NCBI GenBank assembly: GCA_900404475.1
Contig: OUQQ01000210.1
Location: forward strand, 1-51,420
From: Spongospora subterranea
Taxonomy: Eukaryota > Endomyxa > Phytomyxea > Plasmodiophorida > Plasmodiophoridae
Direction: 5' to 3'
DNA length: 51,420 nucleotides
Below are positions 10,698 to 21,673 of this stretch, piece by piece. The stretch's first letter is position 1. Every line of letters begins with the position of its first letter. The notes beneath the pieces are model-generated. The model was not told where the DNA came from and did no database searches. It saw only the letters and a list, made by a program, of their open reading frames with translations. The position numbers and the translations under genes are program-made.

Positions 10698-12694
10698 ATG
10701 TTGAACGCTGGAATACCGTTACTCAATAGCCCAGATGATCGTGACCATGGGCTGTCAACGCGCCAGGCATTTTGCGTGACGATCAATTATGTCATCGGAA
10801 CGGGGGTGAGATTGTGTCGCCGTCCCCCTTTGTTATAGTCGCCACTCACAAACTTGATCTGGGTAGATTTTTACATTACCTTTGGCGTTTACTCGGTCGG
10901 GATCAGGTTGGGCCTCGTCAATCGTCAATCATGTACCGCTGCCCTGGAGCTGAGTTCTCGTTTTCAGTATTCGGATCGCTATTGTTGCTGTTATCGGCTT
11001 TTTTCAGCTACATTTCGCTAACGTTCGTAATTGAGACCATTTCCCGATGCGATGCGCTTTCAAGAAAGGGAGACGAGAGCGAGGATTCAGCCGATTACAG
11101 CATATCATCTGTCTCATGGGAATTCTCCCGCATCGCTGACCTTGTCCATTCGGTCCGTGCTAAACAGGTTGTCCAGCTCCTAATGTGTCTTTATTGTTAT
11201 GGGTAAATTTCTCTCAAATTTCATCATTGCTTCCGCTGATTTTTTTCCAGTGCGCTGTGGTCGTATTCATCCGTGTTTTCGTCGTCGGTTGTTAATTTAT
11301 TCTTCGAATCCGTATTCGGTGAGATGTGTGATATTTACAACAACCCATCAGTATCCTGTTCGCGTGGGTATCTTGTATCTTTGACCGTTTTCGGCGTCAT
11401 TGTGGTCGTTTTGTCTCTATTGGATCTCGAGGAGCAAGCGACAATTCAAGGTATCTGTGCCGGTGTCCTGAGTTCATTGTAATATTAACGCCACAATGTC
11501 AGTGGCTCTATCGCTCTACAGATTTGCCGCGTTTGGCCTGATGATCGGGACCATCGTCGTGTCGATTTTGTTTGCGCCGCCGCCGTGGTTTCCAGGTTCT
11601 CAACCCAGCCAAGCCATGTCCATGATCCCTGCCTGGAACTGGACCGGCTACGTCATCTTACCTAGTTCAGCAGTTGTACGCCAGCCATAAAACCTGCCAG
11701 TTCAATTGCAGTTGATCGCTCGGTTTAGGCATTGAGCATGCACGCCAATTTTCCTGACGTAGTCCAATCGTTGAAATCGCGGCAACCGGGCTCAGTGAAG
11801 GCCATCGCGTCTTCCGTGTTCATTGTGGTAAGAGTCAACAATTTTCTGAATTTTCGTAACTTTTGTTTTGTTCGCGGATCAAGGTTAACACGTTTATGTA
11901 TTCGTAGATTCATGGGTCCCCATTCTTGTTTGAAATTTACTGGGCTTCATTCAATGTCCAAACTATGATTTTTTCAATGGTCAATTGGTATGTTTTGTCA
12001 ACGCAATTGACGATTTACCATCAGGTAACGACCCTATATTTGATGGTTGGGTTGATTTGCGCCCTGTTTTTCGGAGACCGCGCCGAAGCCTTGATTACGT
12101 TGAATTGGAAATCGTACACTGGACCATCATTCGATGGTGAGCACACAGCAGTCTACGCCTACATCATTCGCACCATGATTCTGGCGTTCCCGATTCTCGA
12201 CATGCTTTCGGTTTACCCATTGGTCGCCGTCACCCTCTCCGGCAACGTACATCTTTGTTCTTATCATCGTTTCCTGGAAATCTGATGCGGTTTGTCCACA
12301 GCTAATGGAGTCAGTGCCTGAGGAGGTGTCGCTGCAATATTCACAGGTTAGGATCAAGAAGAGCCTCCGCCTGGTGTCGGCCTTGCCTCCGTTAATCTTC
12401 GGTGCAGTTGCCAGCAATCTTGAATTTATTTGTAATTATGCTGTTTCCTTAACTACGGCAATGCTGTTAATTTTGATTTAAACAGTCAAATTCATTGGAT
12501 TTATCGCCTTCTTCATGGAGCTGTTCATTCCGTGCTTTCTGCTTCTCTGCGCCAGACATCGCTGTTCGAAACGGTTCGGTCCACTTCCAAGCACGCCATA
12601 CGCTAGCTTATACAATGGGAACTGGTACGTATATCTTACCATATCGTTCGGAATCGTGGCTGTTGCTCTGGATATTTTCGACATGTCATTATAA
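10698..12694 (+). CDS. Transmembrane amino-acid transporter (AAAP/SLC38-type family)
   Basis: A plasma or organellar membrane permease, inferred to move amino acids with H+ or Na+. Nine exons join in one frame into about 474 aa: 10698-10805, 10867-10906, 10968-11202, 11251-11478, 11522-11675, 11729-11827, 12025-12246, 12302-12431 and 12486-12694. TM1 carries the family-type INYVIGTG followed after splicing by a TLPLAF segment; later helices include SAFFSYISLTFVIETISR, GALWSYSSVFSSS and ALFFGDRAEALITLNW, then FPILDMLSVYPL. It ends GIVAVALDIFDMSL. Most introns are 43-61 nt; the one before exon 7 is 197 nt and may hold alternative splice sites. The donor of exon 5 (11674 or 11676) is the least certain boundary. 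The substrate cannot be told from the sequence. Confidence 0.82.
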
Positions 12695-14260
12695 ATAGCA
12701 CTGAATTCTTAAACAGCGTTTTGTGAAAAACTTTTCGAGAGCCAGTAATTCTGTGTATCCCAAAAAAACAGCAAACGTTGAAAGTGATGGCAAAGTTCAC
12801 TCTGCCCTCAGCAAAACCGGGGTTTCGTAAGCTGAGAAGTTGGTTCCTGTATTACATGGTTGACAAAAGGCAGGGACTGTTTCATTGCCAGAAATTGATG
12901 GTTTGTTGTAATCACGCAAGAATTACAGAAGCGCCTGCCAACCAACGGCTACCTGGATTCATGTCAGTTTAGGTCAACCGACTAATCAAATGGGTATCGA
13001 ACTCACCATTTCATTCAACACAAACAGGGGACATATGGACGATTGGAAAACGCTTGCTGACTATTGTTAATAAACAGGCTGAAGGTTTTGATCAATGGAA
13101 TAATGTACAATTTCTTCAAGTGTCACTTCGACAAGATGTTTTCCACCTGGCAATAGGCCTACACCATCTATTTACTACTTCAAAAGGGCTGACTGCGAGA
13201 TATTCTGGGTCAAACAGCTAGGTGAGCTGAAACTGACGCTATGATGTCCAACTTCTACCACACAAAAATAAATTACGAGCAGATGCAACAAGTTACAGGC
13301 TAGCGAGGAGACTCGCAATCGGCATAAAGCTAATGTAGGTTGAAGGAAAATCATCAGAGCAAAGTTCAATATCCACAACTATATTGCATGCCAAGTGTTT
13401 CAGTTTGATATTTGTATTTTGGATGATACAAAATCAAAAAAATTGAAGATTGAGCAAGGACATGTACGAGAAAGTTCTAGACGAGTGATTGGGTACGAGA
13501 GCCAGCCACTAGGGTTGTGTCAGGCCGCCTGTCAGTCATTGACTGCTCCATGGCGTGACTGGAACCCCTAGACCAATGATACGTGTCACGCAGTCAACAG
13601 TCGGTAAGTGTAACTCCTGGCCCTATAAATGTCCGCCGCCAGGTAAAGCGCAACCACCTTCCTGCAGTGATAACAGGCTGGTGGTGAATCACGGGCCCAT
13701 TCATTATCATATAGACCTCTCTTGTATAACATTCACCGGATATCAGTGATTGTTCTAGATCGTTGTTGACGATCATCGCAAACCGGTTAGGTTTGGCTAT
13801 TCATACGACTCGCTTGCTCCAGTCCATGCGTTTGGGACCACAAAGCCAAGAATTCCTGCTGGGTTCCTGGCCCTGACACGACTTCCGTGCTCAGTTTTCT
13901 AATCGACCACCTTAACCCCTAATCTAGACTCCTCAATGGTTCGTGCGTCTTCATACGCCATATATTACAAAGTATCGCTACAGTTCAAGCGCAGCGTGTC
14001 ATTATCGGCACCTCAGAGTCCAGCGAATCTACCGCCAGTCGACATGTCGCCCGCCTCAAATTTGAGCCATTCATCAGATTCTGACTCCGGCCCTCATCAT
14101 CGCTACGTTTTGCCATAAATATTAAGCCAGATTGGGTGCAATAAATCGTAATTTTTTGGGAACAACACTGATCGATCAAACAGCGTTTTAACAATATGCA
14201 AATCATGATGGATTTATTACACCTTGGATGCGATTATCATGAGCGTAATTTTTGGCGCGT
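12695..14260. other. Gene-poor spacer
   Basis: About 1.6 kb without a recognisable gene. Two short plus-strand frames (13555-13749 and 13936-14118, the second Ser/Pro-rich) could be exons of an unrecognised gene but have no supporting features. Confidence 0.4.
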
Positions 14261-14977
14261 TTAATTTCTTGGGCGGCGTCGTGGATCGTTGATGGATGAA
14301 AGGTAGCGCGACCCAGAGTTAGATGCCGCTCTGGTTGGCGACGGTCTCCGATTGGCGTTTGTGTCCACATCAGATCGATATTCCTGAGGTCGGCCGGCCG
14401 GGACCCATTGATGAGTTGGAGTTGAACCACCTCCGCGGTCGTCCCTGTAATATGTTGCGTTGTCGTCGGGGTACTTTGACGTTGATTGTTTTCGGTTGTC
14501 GTTCTTATTGGTGGCGGCCGCCAGATACACATGTGCGATTTTATCCATGAAGGGTTTAGCAGGAATTTCCAAGGCGGCGCAGGCTCCTTTCAAATCCGCC
14601 ATTAGAACGGTTCCGAACCCTTTGCAGCGATTCGTGGTCGCATCCTGAACGGCGTACGCATCGTCAACTTCCCCGAACGGTGTGAACAGCTCCCGCAGAC
14701 GATCGTTGGTGCAGTCGCGCGCCAAACACCGGACGAACAGTTTCCTTTGTTGAACATCGTGCTGAACCTCCTGCTGGAGGTAAGAAAACGCTCCGGGGAC
14801 GGTTAATAACAGATCGGTGAAGGTGTCAAGAACGCGCTCCGGGGACATCACCGACAGTATCTCCCGGATTCGCTCGCGATTCACCGCCGCTCCATCGCCC
14901 ATATTTATCGCCTTTGGCCGACTCACAGTCAACGTTTCTGGCCAGTGACGACTCGCCCCTGTATGTATAATTCGCAT
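14261..14977 (-). CDS. Single-RRM RNA-binding protein, hnRNP/UBA2-like
   Basis: An intronless frame of 238 aa. One RNA-recognition motif spans roughly residues 77-155: RNP2 is KLFVRCL and RNP1 RCKGFGTVLM, with the TNDRLRELFTPFGEV helix between. The segment just before the RRM (VLDTFTDLLLTVPG, then QRKLFVR) resembles the layout of plant UBA2/hnRNP-like proteins, where a short helical region precedes the RRM. The C-terminal 80 residues are rich in Arg, Asp, Ser and Asn (DDRGGGS, RRRPRN), probably disordered and RNA-contacting. A second Met at residue 26 (MGDGAAVNRER) could be the true start. The gene is divergent from CFAP70 with only 71 bp between the starts. Confidence 0.8.
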   Translation of the reverse strand: MRIIHTGASRHWPETLTVSRPKAINMGDGAAVNRERIREILSVMSPERVLDTFTDLLLTVPGAFSYLQQEVQHDVQQRKLFVRCLARDCTNDRLRELFTPFGEVDDAYAVQDATTNRCKGFGTVLMADLKGACAALEIPAKPFMDKIAHVYLAAATNKNDNRKQSTSKYPDDNATYYRDDRGGGSTPTHQWVPAGRPQEYRSDVDTNANRRPSPTRAASNSGSRYLSSINDPRRRPRN

Positions 14978-15048
14978 TTAGCCTGAAAACGATCGTCTGG
15001 TACAGTTTTCAGGGCCTGCTTAAATGCTGAGGACAGTCCTCATAACTC
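14978..15048. promoter_or_regulatory. Short bidirectional promoter region (RRM protein / CFAP70)
   Basis: Only 71 bp separate the two start codons, so promoters and 5' UTRs of both genes must share or overlap this interval unless an upstream exon was missed. No TATA-like element is obvious. Confidence 0.45.
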
Positions 15049-17491
15049 ATGGCGACAATGAAACAGATTGTGTTCAGTGTTCATGGGATTCGCAACTTGT
15101 ATTATCAATTTTTTTCGAATCCCGATGACGATGGAAAAGGCACAGGAGGAAAGGCGAAAGTAAAAGGCAAACCTGCCGACAATCCGGCGACCACCTGTTT
15201 ACAGCCACCCCAGCGACTACGTATTTGTCTAAATGTTTTCGGAAAGGAATTCGTTCAGGAATTCGACGCCGGCGCCTTCACAATTCAAACTGATTTCCGA
15301 TACGTTCATGAGATTGAATCTCTCACGGAATTCTGCGATTTCGCTCTTTCAAAAAGTGTTGTGGTTGCTTTGTCGGATGTGGACGGCGAATCAGCGAAAC
15401 TGATCGGTTCGTCATTGCTGAATCTGGCCCCAATAATAGAGGAAAATCAGCTGGCTATCGATGGTTGGCGATCAATACAGTATCAGGATGGAGTCCAGGA
15501 AATGACGTCGGCAACAATCGAGGAATCTCCCGGCGTCCTTGTCGATAAGGAGGGTTTGCCAGCGGCCTCGGTCCACATTTCGGCAGCATCACCGACGTCA
15601 TTGATTGACTGGCAGCAATCGAATATCCTATCTGTCGCCATTCAGAACCTGTCCATGAACGGCGTCAAGTATCGACGTGACGGAACCGGCACCCTCAATG
15701 AATCCATCGACGTCGAAGTCTCCGTTCCGCCGATTCGTTCGACGACCTCATATCCAGCCCAATGGAGGAGAACGTTGACTATGGACGAAGCCAATGATCA
15801 TGGCGGCCCTATAATATCGCTCCAGCATCGCTGGTATTTATCGCCAGAGAACGTGGCGGCGTTTCATCAAATGATCGTTGACGGGATCGCCCCCGATGTG
15901 AAAATATTGCTGATTTATTCCCAGACCCATCTCGGTGAAGATGCGGTTGCCGTTGGCGAACCGTCCGTTGGTCGATACGAATTCTCAATCAGTTCCCGAA
16001 TGTTTCTACATCCGATTTCGCACCTGTCGACGACGGCGATTTTCGCCACGAAGGAATGTGCTGGCGCAACCCTTGACGTAGAAATTCGCATTGCAAATCG
16101 TTTACTACCCCCTGCTCTGCCGACTCCGGCCGATCTGATTGAGGGCGATGAACAAAAGAGGATCTGGGTCGAGAACGAAGCGATTGCGTTGAACAATGTC
16201 ACAGCGACGATCGACAAATCGAAGAAAATCCTGTCGACACAGGAGCTCAACACGCGAGTCTTTGACGAACTCAAACGTGAATTCGATGGACCCATCCGAC
16301 AACTTTCGGCGGCGGTTCTACACGAGGACAAGGAAGCGGTTCGCGATCGAGCCGAATTGGTGTCAACGCTGGATCGATTAGTGCATTCGAGATGTGACGA
16401 AAGATTCATGGCAATATCCCCCCGAAGACGCCTTGACCTTGCTCGCGACGCCCAAAGGCATCGGTGTTATCAACGGGCCGGATGTCTTTTGGAACGGGCC
16501 GTTGCCGAATTGGGCGTCAACACGCCATGGTCTGCCTATAGAGACTTGGCGATCTGTCGGCTGATTGAGGGTCGGGTACTGGCCGCATCCGTTATGGTGG
16601 ATCGGGCGATATCGGCCACGGATCAGGTGCCCAACGAGCTGTGGCTCATGAAGACGGCGACCGCCATGGAATATGGGAATCACATTGATGCCGAAAGATC
16701 TCTAACACAAATACCTATTGATGACCCGCTCCGACCAGTTTTCAAGGTGCGATATATATCCCATATGTTTATAGCCGGGGGATTCGCTCAGCTGAACAGG
16801 CGGTTTTCAGTTGTTGATGGATTTTATGGATCAGCCGTATTCGCTAAAGGAAGAAATCCATTCGGTATTGCGTCGGGAGTTGGCTAATGGCCAATCTCCA
16901 ACAGGAGATAGTCTGACCCGCGCTGCTCAATCCCTTTTGGATTGGTCATTACCGCGTCTATCTTTGATTCTCCTCGATAATTTCATCAGTCCGTGTATTC
17001 CAACCGAAGTTCTCCGCGCACAGGTTTTGTTTTCGCTGGGCCATCGTGAAATGGCGATCGCGATTCTCGATGCACTTCCGGAAGACGGCGTGGTCTTGGG
17101 AATATTGGGGGAAATGCGGTCGATCAATGGCGATATTCCCGGGGCAATACAAGCGTATGGGAAGGCCGTGAACGATCTGGCGGGTCTAGTACGGTTCGGT
17201 GAGATCTTGCATGGAGTTGGAGAACCGTTGAGGGCATTGCAGGTGTTACGACAGGCACTGCAGGTGAATGGCGCCATGGTGTCGGCCTGGATCGGATGCG
17301 CACGGGTGTATGGATCGCTGGGCGATAGATACGTGAGGAACGGGGAATATTGTTTGGCGGCCGCCATCGCTATCGATCCGGACAACCCAGAGGCGTGGAA
17401 ACAGCTCATTGACCTATACGAACTGGTTGGAGATCACGAACTCTTTCAAATATCGCGAGAGATTTATTCGGAGATCATCGAGTTTGGGTAA
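15049..17491 (+). CDS. CFAP70: Cilia- and flagella-associated protein 70 (CFAP70)
   Basis: CFAP70 is an axonemal protein reported at the base of the outer dynein arm. Exon 1 (15049-16746) and exon 2 (16811-17491) join through a 64-nt intron into 791 aa. The N-terminus (KQIVFSVHGIRNL) fits the C2-like start of CFAP70; near residue 260 the segment HRWYLSPENVAAFHQMI aligns by eye with human CFAP70 (SRCYLDPSAVVSFQKRI). The C-terminal ~330 residues are TPR helices (AIQAYGKAVNDLAGLVRFG, LAAAIAIDPDNPEAWKQL). The product is shorter than the ~1,120-aa human protein, lacking much of the central linker. A donor-like GGTAATGG overlaps the stop, so a further 3' exon cannot be fully excluded. Confidence 0.8.
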
Positions 17492-17832
17492 TGGTTTGAA
17501 GGAACGTTCTCCAGAGAGCATGATCAAGAACCTGATGAAGCAAACGATGATGTTGAAGGATTTACGTCGACAGACTCAGGCTCCGGAGGGAAAATCAACA
17601 TGATATTTAATAGTAAATGATGTCGGGGACTTTGGAAAGGTTTAGCGAACGCAAACCTGTGAAGATAAGCAACGCAAACAAAAGAAGCGAATTCGAGTTT
17701 CAGCCAAACGAATTTGCGATAGGTTCAGTTCTAGTCTTCAGTTTTGAGAAATTATCTGGTGGATTGAGGAGTAAAACGTGATATGGCCAAAGTGAGTGTT
17801 GAAAGAGAGGGTCGCGGGCGAAGTGGCATAGT
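17492..17832. other. Intergenic between convergent genes
   Basis: The 3' flanks of CFAP70 (plus) and the Dad1-like gene (minus). A short plus-strand frame overlaps the CFAP70 end but has no recognisable content. Confidence 0.4.
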
Positions 17833-18148
17833 TTATAGGAGTTGTTTGGGAGCTGATCGGGTATTGGTAATCCGTTTATCGAGGTCGATCCATATATGTG
17901 ATGCCTGATGCATGCTTTGTCCAACCTGATTCATTGCCTGAACACTCTGGCTGATCGACCCGATCATGTTCCCGATATCGCTGAGACCCTGAGAACTACG
18001 TGAGTGGGCCAATGGCGAAACGGTTGGCGATGGCGGGGTGAACGACTTTAGTGATTTCCGATAGAAGATGGGATCGCTCCTCCTCGAATACCGATAATCC
18101 CTCGCTGGATACCCCCTCCAACTCCATCGCGCCATCAAACTCCGCCAT
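17833..18148 (-). CDS. DAD1: DASH/Dam1 complex subunit Dad1-like
   Basis: Two exons (18148-18047 and 17988-17833) joined across a 58-nt GT-AG intron give 85 aa. The spliced protein has FEEERSHLLSEI, then a helix ending AMNQVGQSMHQASHIW. This matches by eye the Dad1 pattern F-x-x-x-R-x-x-x-L-x-E-I, a run of about 20 helical residues, S-(L/V)-(E/Q), V-G-x-x-(F/M), S-x-(L/I)-W, with the same spacing as yeast Dad1 and similar total length. Dad1 is part of the ten-subunit ring that couples kinetochores to microtubule ends. The donor is a weak GTCGTT. Neither exon alone is recognisable. Other small helical proteins (BLOC-1, Mediator subunits) are the alternatives. Confidence 0.65.
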
Positions 18149-18541
18149 TACTCAACTGCCTTGGCCGATTGGCGCTACAGCAACACAATGGGTCACCATG
18201 TGTGAAGATAATACCTGTAGCAATGGTACTGTAGTTTCTGCAATGAGTGACCTTAGACAGATTCGGTTCCGGTATGTCCTCTCTCCACACAGGATCATGA
18301 TCTTGTCGCATTGTCAGTTTGAAAAGGGCTTTATCCAAAGCGATACAAGAGCCCTTCATGGCTGGCGCCATGTTGCTCTGCCCACCTTGCTTCTACCGGG
18401 GAGTTTATGATGAAACACCTGCTGGTTCGGGGGTTTATAGATGAATTGGGGCCGTTTTCTTTCTTGTTCCAATCAGATCAATTTTGGGTTCAAGATATGA
18501 AGGTTGATTATTGGGACGATTTTGGTTAGAACAGGGTGAAT
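18149..18541. other. Intergenic, no gene recognised
   Basis: Spacer between the Dad1-like gene and the lipid phosphatase, both on minus. Nothing recognised. Confidence 0.4.
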
Positions 18542-19426
18542 TTATAAGATCGATTGAGAAGATGCTCGAGAGCGCGGCTTTGTGACAGGAAAATTAACCG
18601 AGTAGGCGACGCGAGCTGCCATCATCCCGAAGAGGGCTCCTGCCACTACATCTAGATAATGATGATGGTAGTCGTGGATCCGAGTGATTCCCACCCAGCC
18701 AGCAAAGATATGGGGCGATAATGCCAGCAACATCATCACAAACGATAGATGGCCAGTTTTTGATCTGGCGAAAGAACAACGATCAGAACTAGATTTTGCA
18801 ATGGCTCCTCAGTAATAGGAAAAGGGTTTTTGAAATTCGATGAGCCATAAAATATCTCCTAACCTGAACCTATCTAATAAGCACAACGACATAAGGTGCA
18901 TTATGGCGAATGAGAATCCAGTATGACCAGATGGAAAACTCATTCTGGCGTTGCGTCCATTCTGAGAGAAATTAAAGAGCGGCTGTGAAAAATTGGAGGG
19001 TGGGGAAAAATTGCATACGGGATTAGCGAAGAAATTTGGTCGAGGACGGCCAACAACACTCTTGAGGAGTTGGGTGATAATCTCCACAATACCTATAGCC
19101 CCAATCCAGGCTGTTCCAAGCTTGAATACTTCATCCCATTTGCCTTGGATGGCGATATATCCACTCATGACTATCCAAGATAGGACGGCGGTCAAATATA
19201 ATGACCACATCGGGACCGTGTTCTGAATATATGGCAGCTGGAACAGGTGTCAATTGGCGGTTTCAGGGGGGGTTCAAGGAGGGAGAACCTGAAGGCTGGG
19301 GTCGGTAGGGCTGACGATCATCTCGTGGGGAGTCAGGACAAAACTGAATACAATGGCGATCCCAATCAGGATTAGGCCAACAGACATATTCTGCATCATC
19401 AGCCATGATACTTTGATAAATGCCAT
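18542..19426 (-). CDS. PAP2-family lipid phosphate phosphatase
   Basis: A membrane phosphatase for phosphatidate-type lipids. Exons 19426-19289, 19237-18864 and 18764-18542 (introns 51 and 99 nt) give 244 aa. The three catalytic PAP2 motifs are complete: KSVVGRPRPNFF (K-x6-RP), FPSGHTGFS (PSGH) and GITRIHDYHHHYLDVV (S/TR-x5-H-x3-D). The usual six hydrophobic segments can be placed, starting with MSVGLILIGIAIVFSFVL. The final exon contains motif 3 and would be lost without the last splice. The start ATG at 19426 is the first in frame downstream of a GTG-only extension. Confidence 0.88.
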
Positions 19427-19692
19427 GGCGATTGCCCAGTGATTGTTAACTGGTTCAGCTGCCACGGCCCAAAGCCCATGGACTGACTGTCCAAGGTGGG
19501 CTGTTTTTCGTTACCGTGACTCACTATTCACACAGATCTGATGGCGCCACTTGTCCAACACTACACGTCCGTTCCGATTTGCGCTATTCGGCTATCTGGC
19601 CATATAAAAAAGATGCATTACCCTTCTGTGTTTCATGTCAATGACCGATTAAATTAGGTTTTCGCTGTTTATATTCGCCACGATGTCTCGAG
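19427..19692. other. Intergenic, 5' flank of the lipid phosphatase
   Basis: Upstream region of the PAP2 gene bordering the copia fragment. No motif recognised. Confidence 0.3.
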
Positions 19693-21230
19693 GTGACAAC
19701 CAAAGGTATCCAGCGAATTATATTGATTTACGTTTTTTTGGCAAGCTTCGCATCTGCGTTCGGCTATGGGGGATTCGGAAAACTTGATTCCAGTTGCGAT
19801 GTTCTTGAAAACGATTTCTTGTACGACTTTCCATTGGGGAGTGTGCCAGTCTGTCGTGCCAGTCTATGGCTGTTGCGCCATACGTGTTGTGGTGTTTTTC
19901 TCTGCAGGGGGTACATATAAAGTCCATCTTCTCGTGGTCCAGCAGCTATGACCTTCTCGTGTTTGAATAATTCGAAACCATCGACGTTGAACTTGGCCTT
20001 ATCAATATTTCCGTCTTCACAGGCTTTGCCGATCGACAACAGGTTGCGCGTCGCGGTCGGGGCTGATAATACTGTGCTGAGGGTGATCCCTATGTCGACA
20101 CAACTGTAGCCGAGTACTGCCATCGTATGTCCATTTGAGGTCTCGATGGCGCTTGTTACGCACGTAGTTACGATGTTTGGGCTCAAAGACGACGTTGCTC
20201 CGGTGTCTGTCGATGTGGCTGTCGGCGGTGTGAAATGCGAAGTGTACGCCCTTTGTGCCCCCGTTTCCGCCGGTGTCGCGGTTCAATTTCGATCGGCATC
20301 TTCTTTCAATGTGTCCGACCTTCTTGCATTTGTTGCATCGATGGTTAAGCGCGCGGCACTGGTTGATGGTGTGCCCTTGAATGTTGCCGTTGGTGCATCT
20401 GGTTTGCTTGTGAGGCTGCGTAGCCGAGTTGGGCATCTGTGGAATCGTTGTACTCGGGTTAAATTTCGCGAACGACATGAGAATTTGTTCCAGTATGGGG
20501 TACGTCTTCCGTTCTTCGGGTCCATATTAATGATTGCATCCGCTTTGATAGCTTTCGGATGATCGTTAAAAAGAGCTTCTGATCCCCTAGAGGTGCGCCA
20601 GCGTTAATCAGTGAATTTCTGATCAATCGGATACTGTTGAGGAACTCGAGCACGTCGTCATTGTCCCCAAACGAATTCGCTCTAGCTGTGCTTCTGCAGC
20701 CATCACGTCGGCTGCTGCTTTGCTCTGGAAGTGGTTTTCTATTGTGCGCCATGTGGATGGCAGGTTTGTACAGTCAAAAAAATAACTTGTATGGTTGTGA
20801 CAATGACATCTGCAATAGGCGGTAAGCCTGATCGTGGCGTCGGTAATCTTGTTGCGCGTTTGATGTCATGTGTGTATCGCAGTTTCGTGCTTTTCGAGCA
20901 ACGTGGCGAAGTCAAAGCCTGCTCGATTGAGTTCGCATTGGGGTGCTTGCACTTGACTTTGCAGTAGTGCGTTTTCTGGGGTTGCGTTCGGCGCTCGCCT
21001 TTTGCATTATACTGAAGTGCGGCTTTTGGAAGCCTGGATCGAGCATTTTCGATACTCGGTTGATTGATTGTTGGGGGCTCTGTATTCGACGCGAGTGGTC
21101 TCGGCTGAGTTGATCTCATTATCTCATAGATTTCCATAGATCGGGTTCCTATTGTCACTTCCTTGCTCCATAACTGCCAGTTGTGGGCTATGATGTTAAC
21201 TGCCTTATCATTGCCTTAGCCTAGTCAATT
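19693..21230 (-). mobile_element. Ty1/copia-type retrotransposon fragment: gag, zinc knuckle, start of pol (decayed)
   Basis: Minus-strand frames run in copia order. Near 20700-20500 is a gag segment (VLEFLNSIRLIRNSL, then QKLFLTIIRKLSKRM) of the UBN2/retrotran_gag type. At 20400-20330 lies the zinc knuckle CNKCKKVGHIERRC (CX2CX4HX4C). At 20186-19860 is a protease/pre-integrase segment ending GPREDGLYMYPL. Frameshifts interrupt the frames at several places. The element is cut off just after the pre-integrase region; integrase, reverse transcriptase and RNase H are absent, and no LTR was identified. Confidence 0.75.
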
Positions 21231-21380
21231 TGCCTATAGGTTATGGGCCCAGCTAACGCAATCGTAAGTCAGCTAACATCACCCTCCATAAGCGACCACA
21301 ACTGGCAGTTTATGGAGCAAGGAGCTGACGATAGGAACCCTATCTATGGGAGTCTATGAGATACTGAGATCAACTGAACC
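21104..21380. repeat. Head-to-head inverted repeat of the copia gag start
   Basis: The left arm (about 21104-21230) and the reverse complement of the right arm (about 21245-21380) match with moderate divergence up to a loop of roughly 20 nt. Both arms contain the same short frame start reading MEQG-x-D-x-RNPIYG, one on each strand, so the structure is two 5' ends of the same element placed head to head. Confidence 0.75.
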
Positions 21381-21673
21381 TCGACCACACTTGGCAATTG
21401 ACATTTACGGCTTTGGATTGTTCATTGAGTGTAAATAAACTCGATAACGGTTCGATATAGAGGCTATATAGTTCACAAGTCGATTGATTGACAGGGCGGT
21501 AAGGGCCTCAGACTCATTTGGGTATAATAGGTCAGAGCCAGATAATCACCAATGACAGTTTGGTTATGGAGTGGTTGATGTCAGGTGAAAGGTTTCAACA
21601 CCCCGATCGTACCATTTTAACATATATATAGCCGGTACTGTTCGTCCGTTGCGAAAATCGAGAGGGCGGCAAT
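21381..21673. other. Spacer upstream of the CatSper-like gene
   Basis: Likely holds the promoter of the channel gene; no clear motif. A TATA-like TATATATAG lies near 21622-21632, about 45 nt upstream of the ATG. Confidence 0.35.

Noticed and set aside
15915..16409. 164-codon minus-strand frame inside CFAP70
   Set aside because: Ser/Arg-rich shadow of the coding exon on the other strand.
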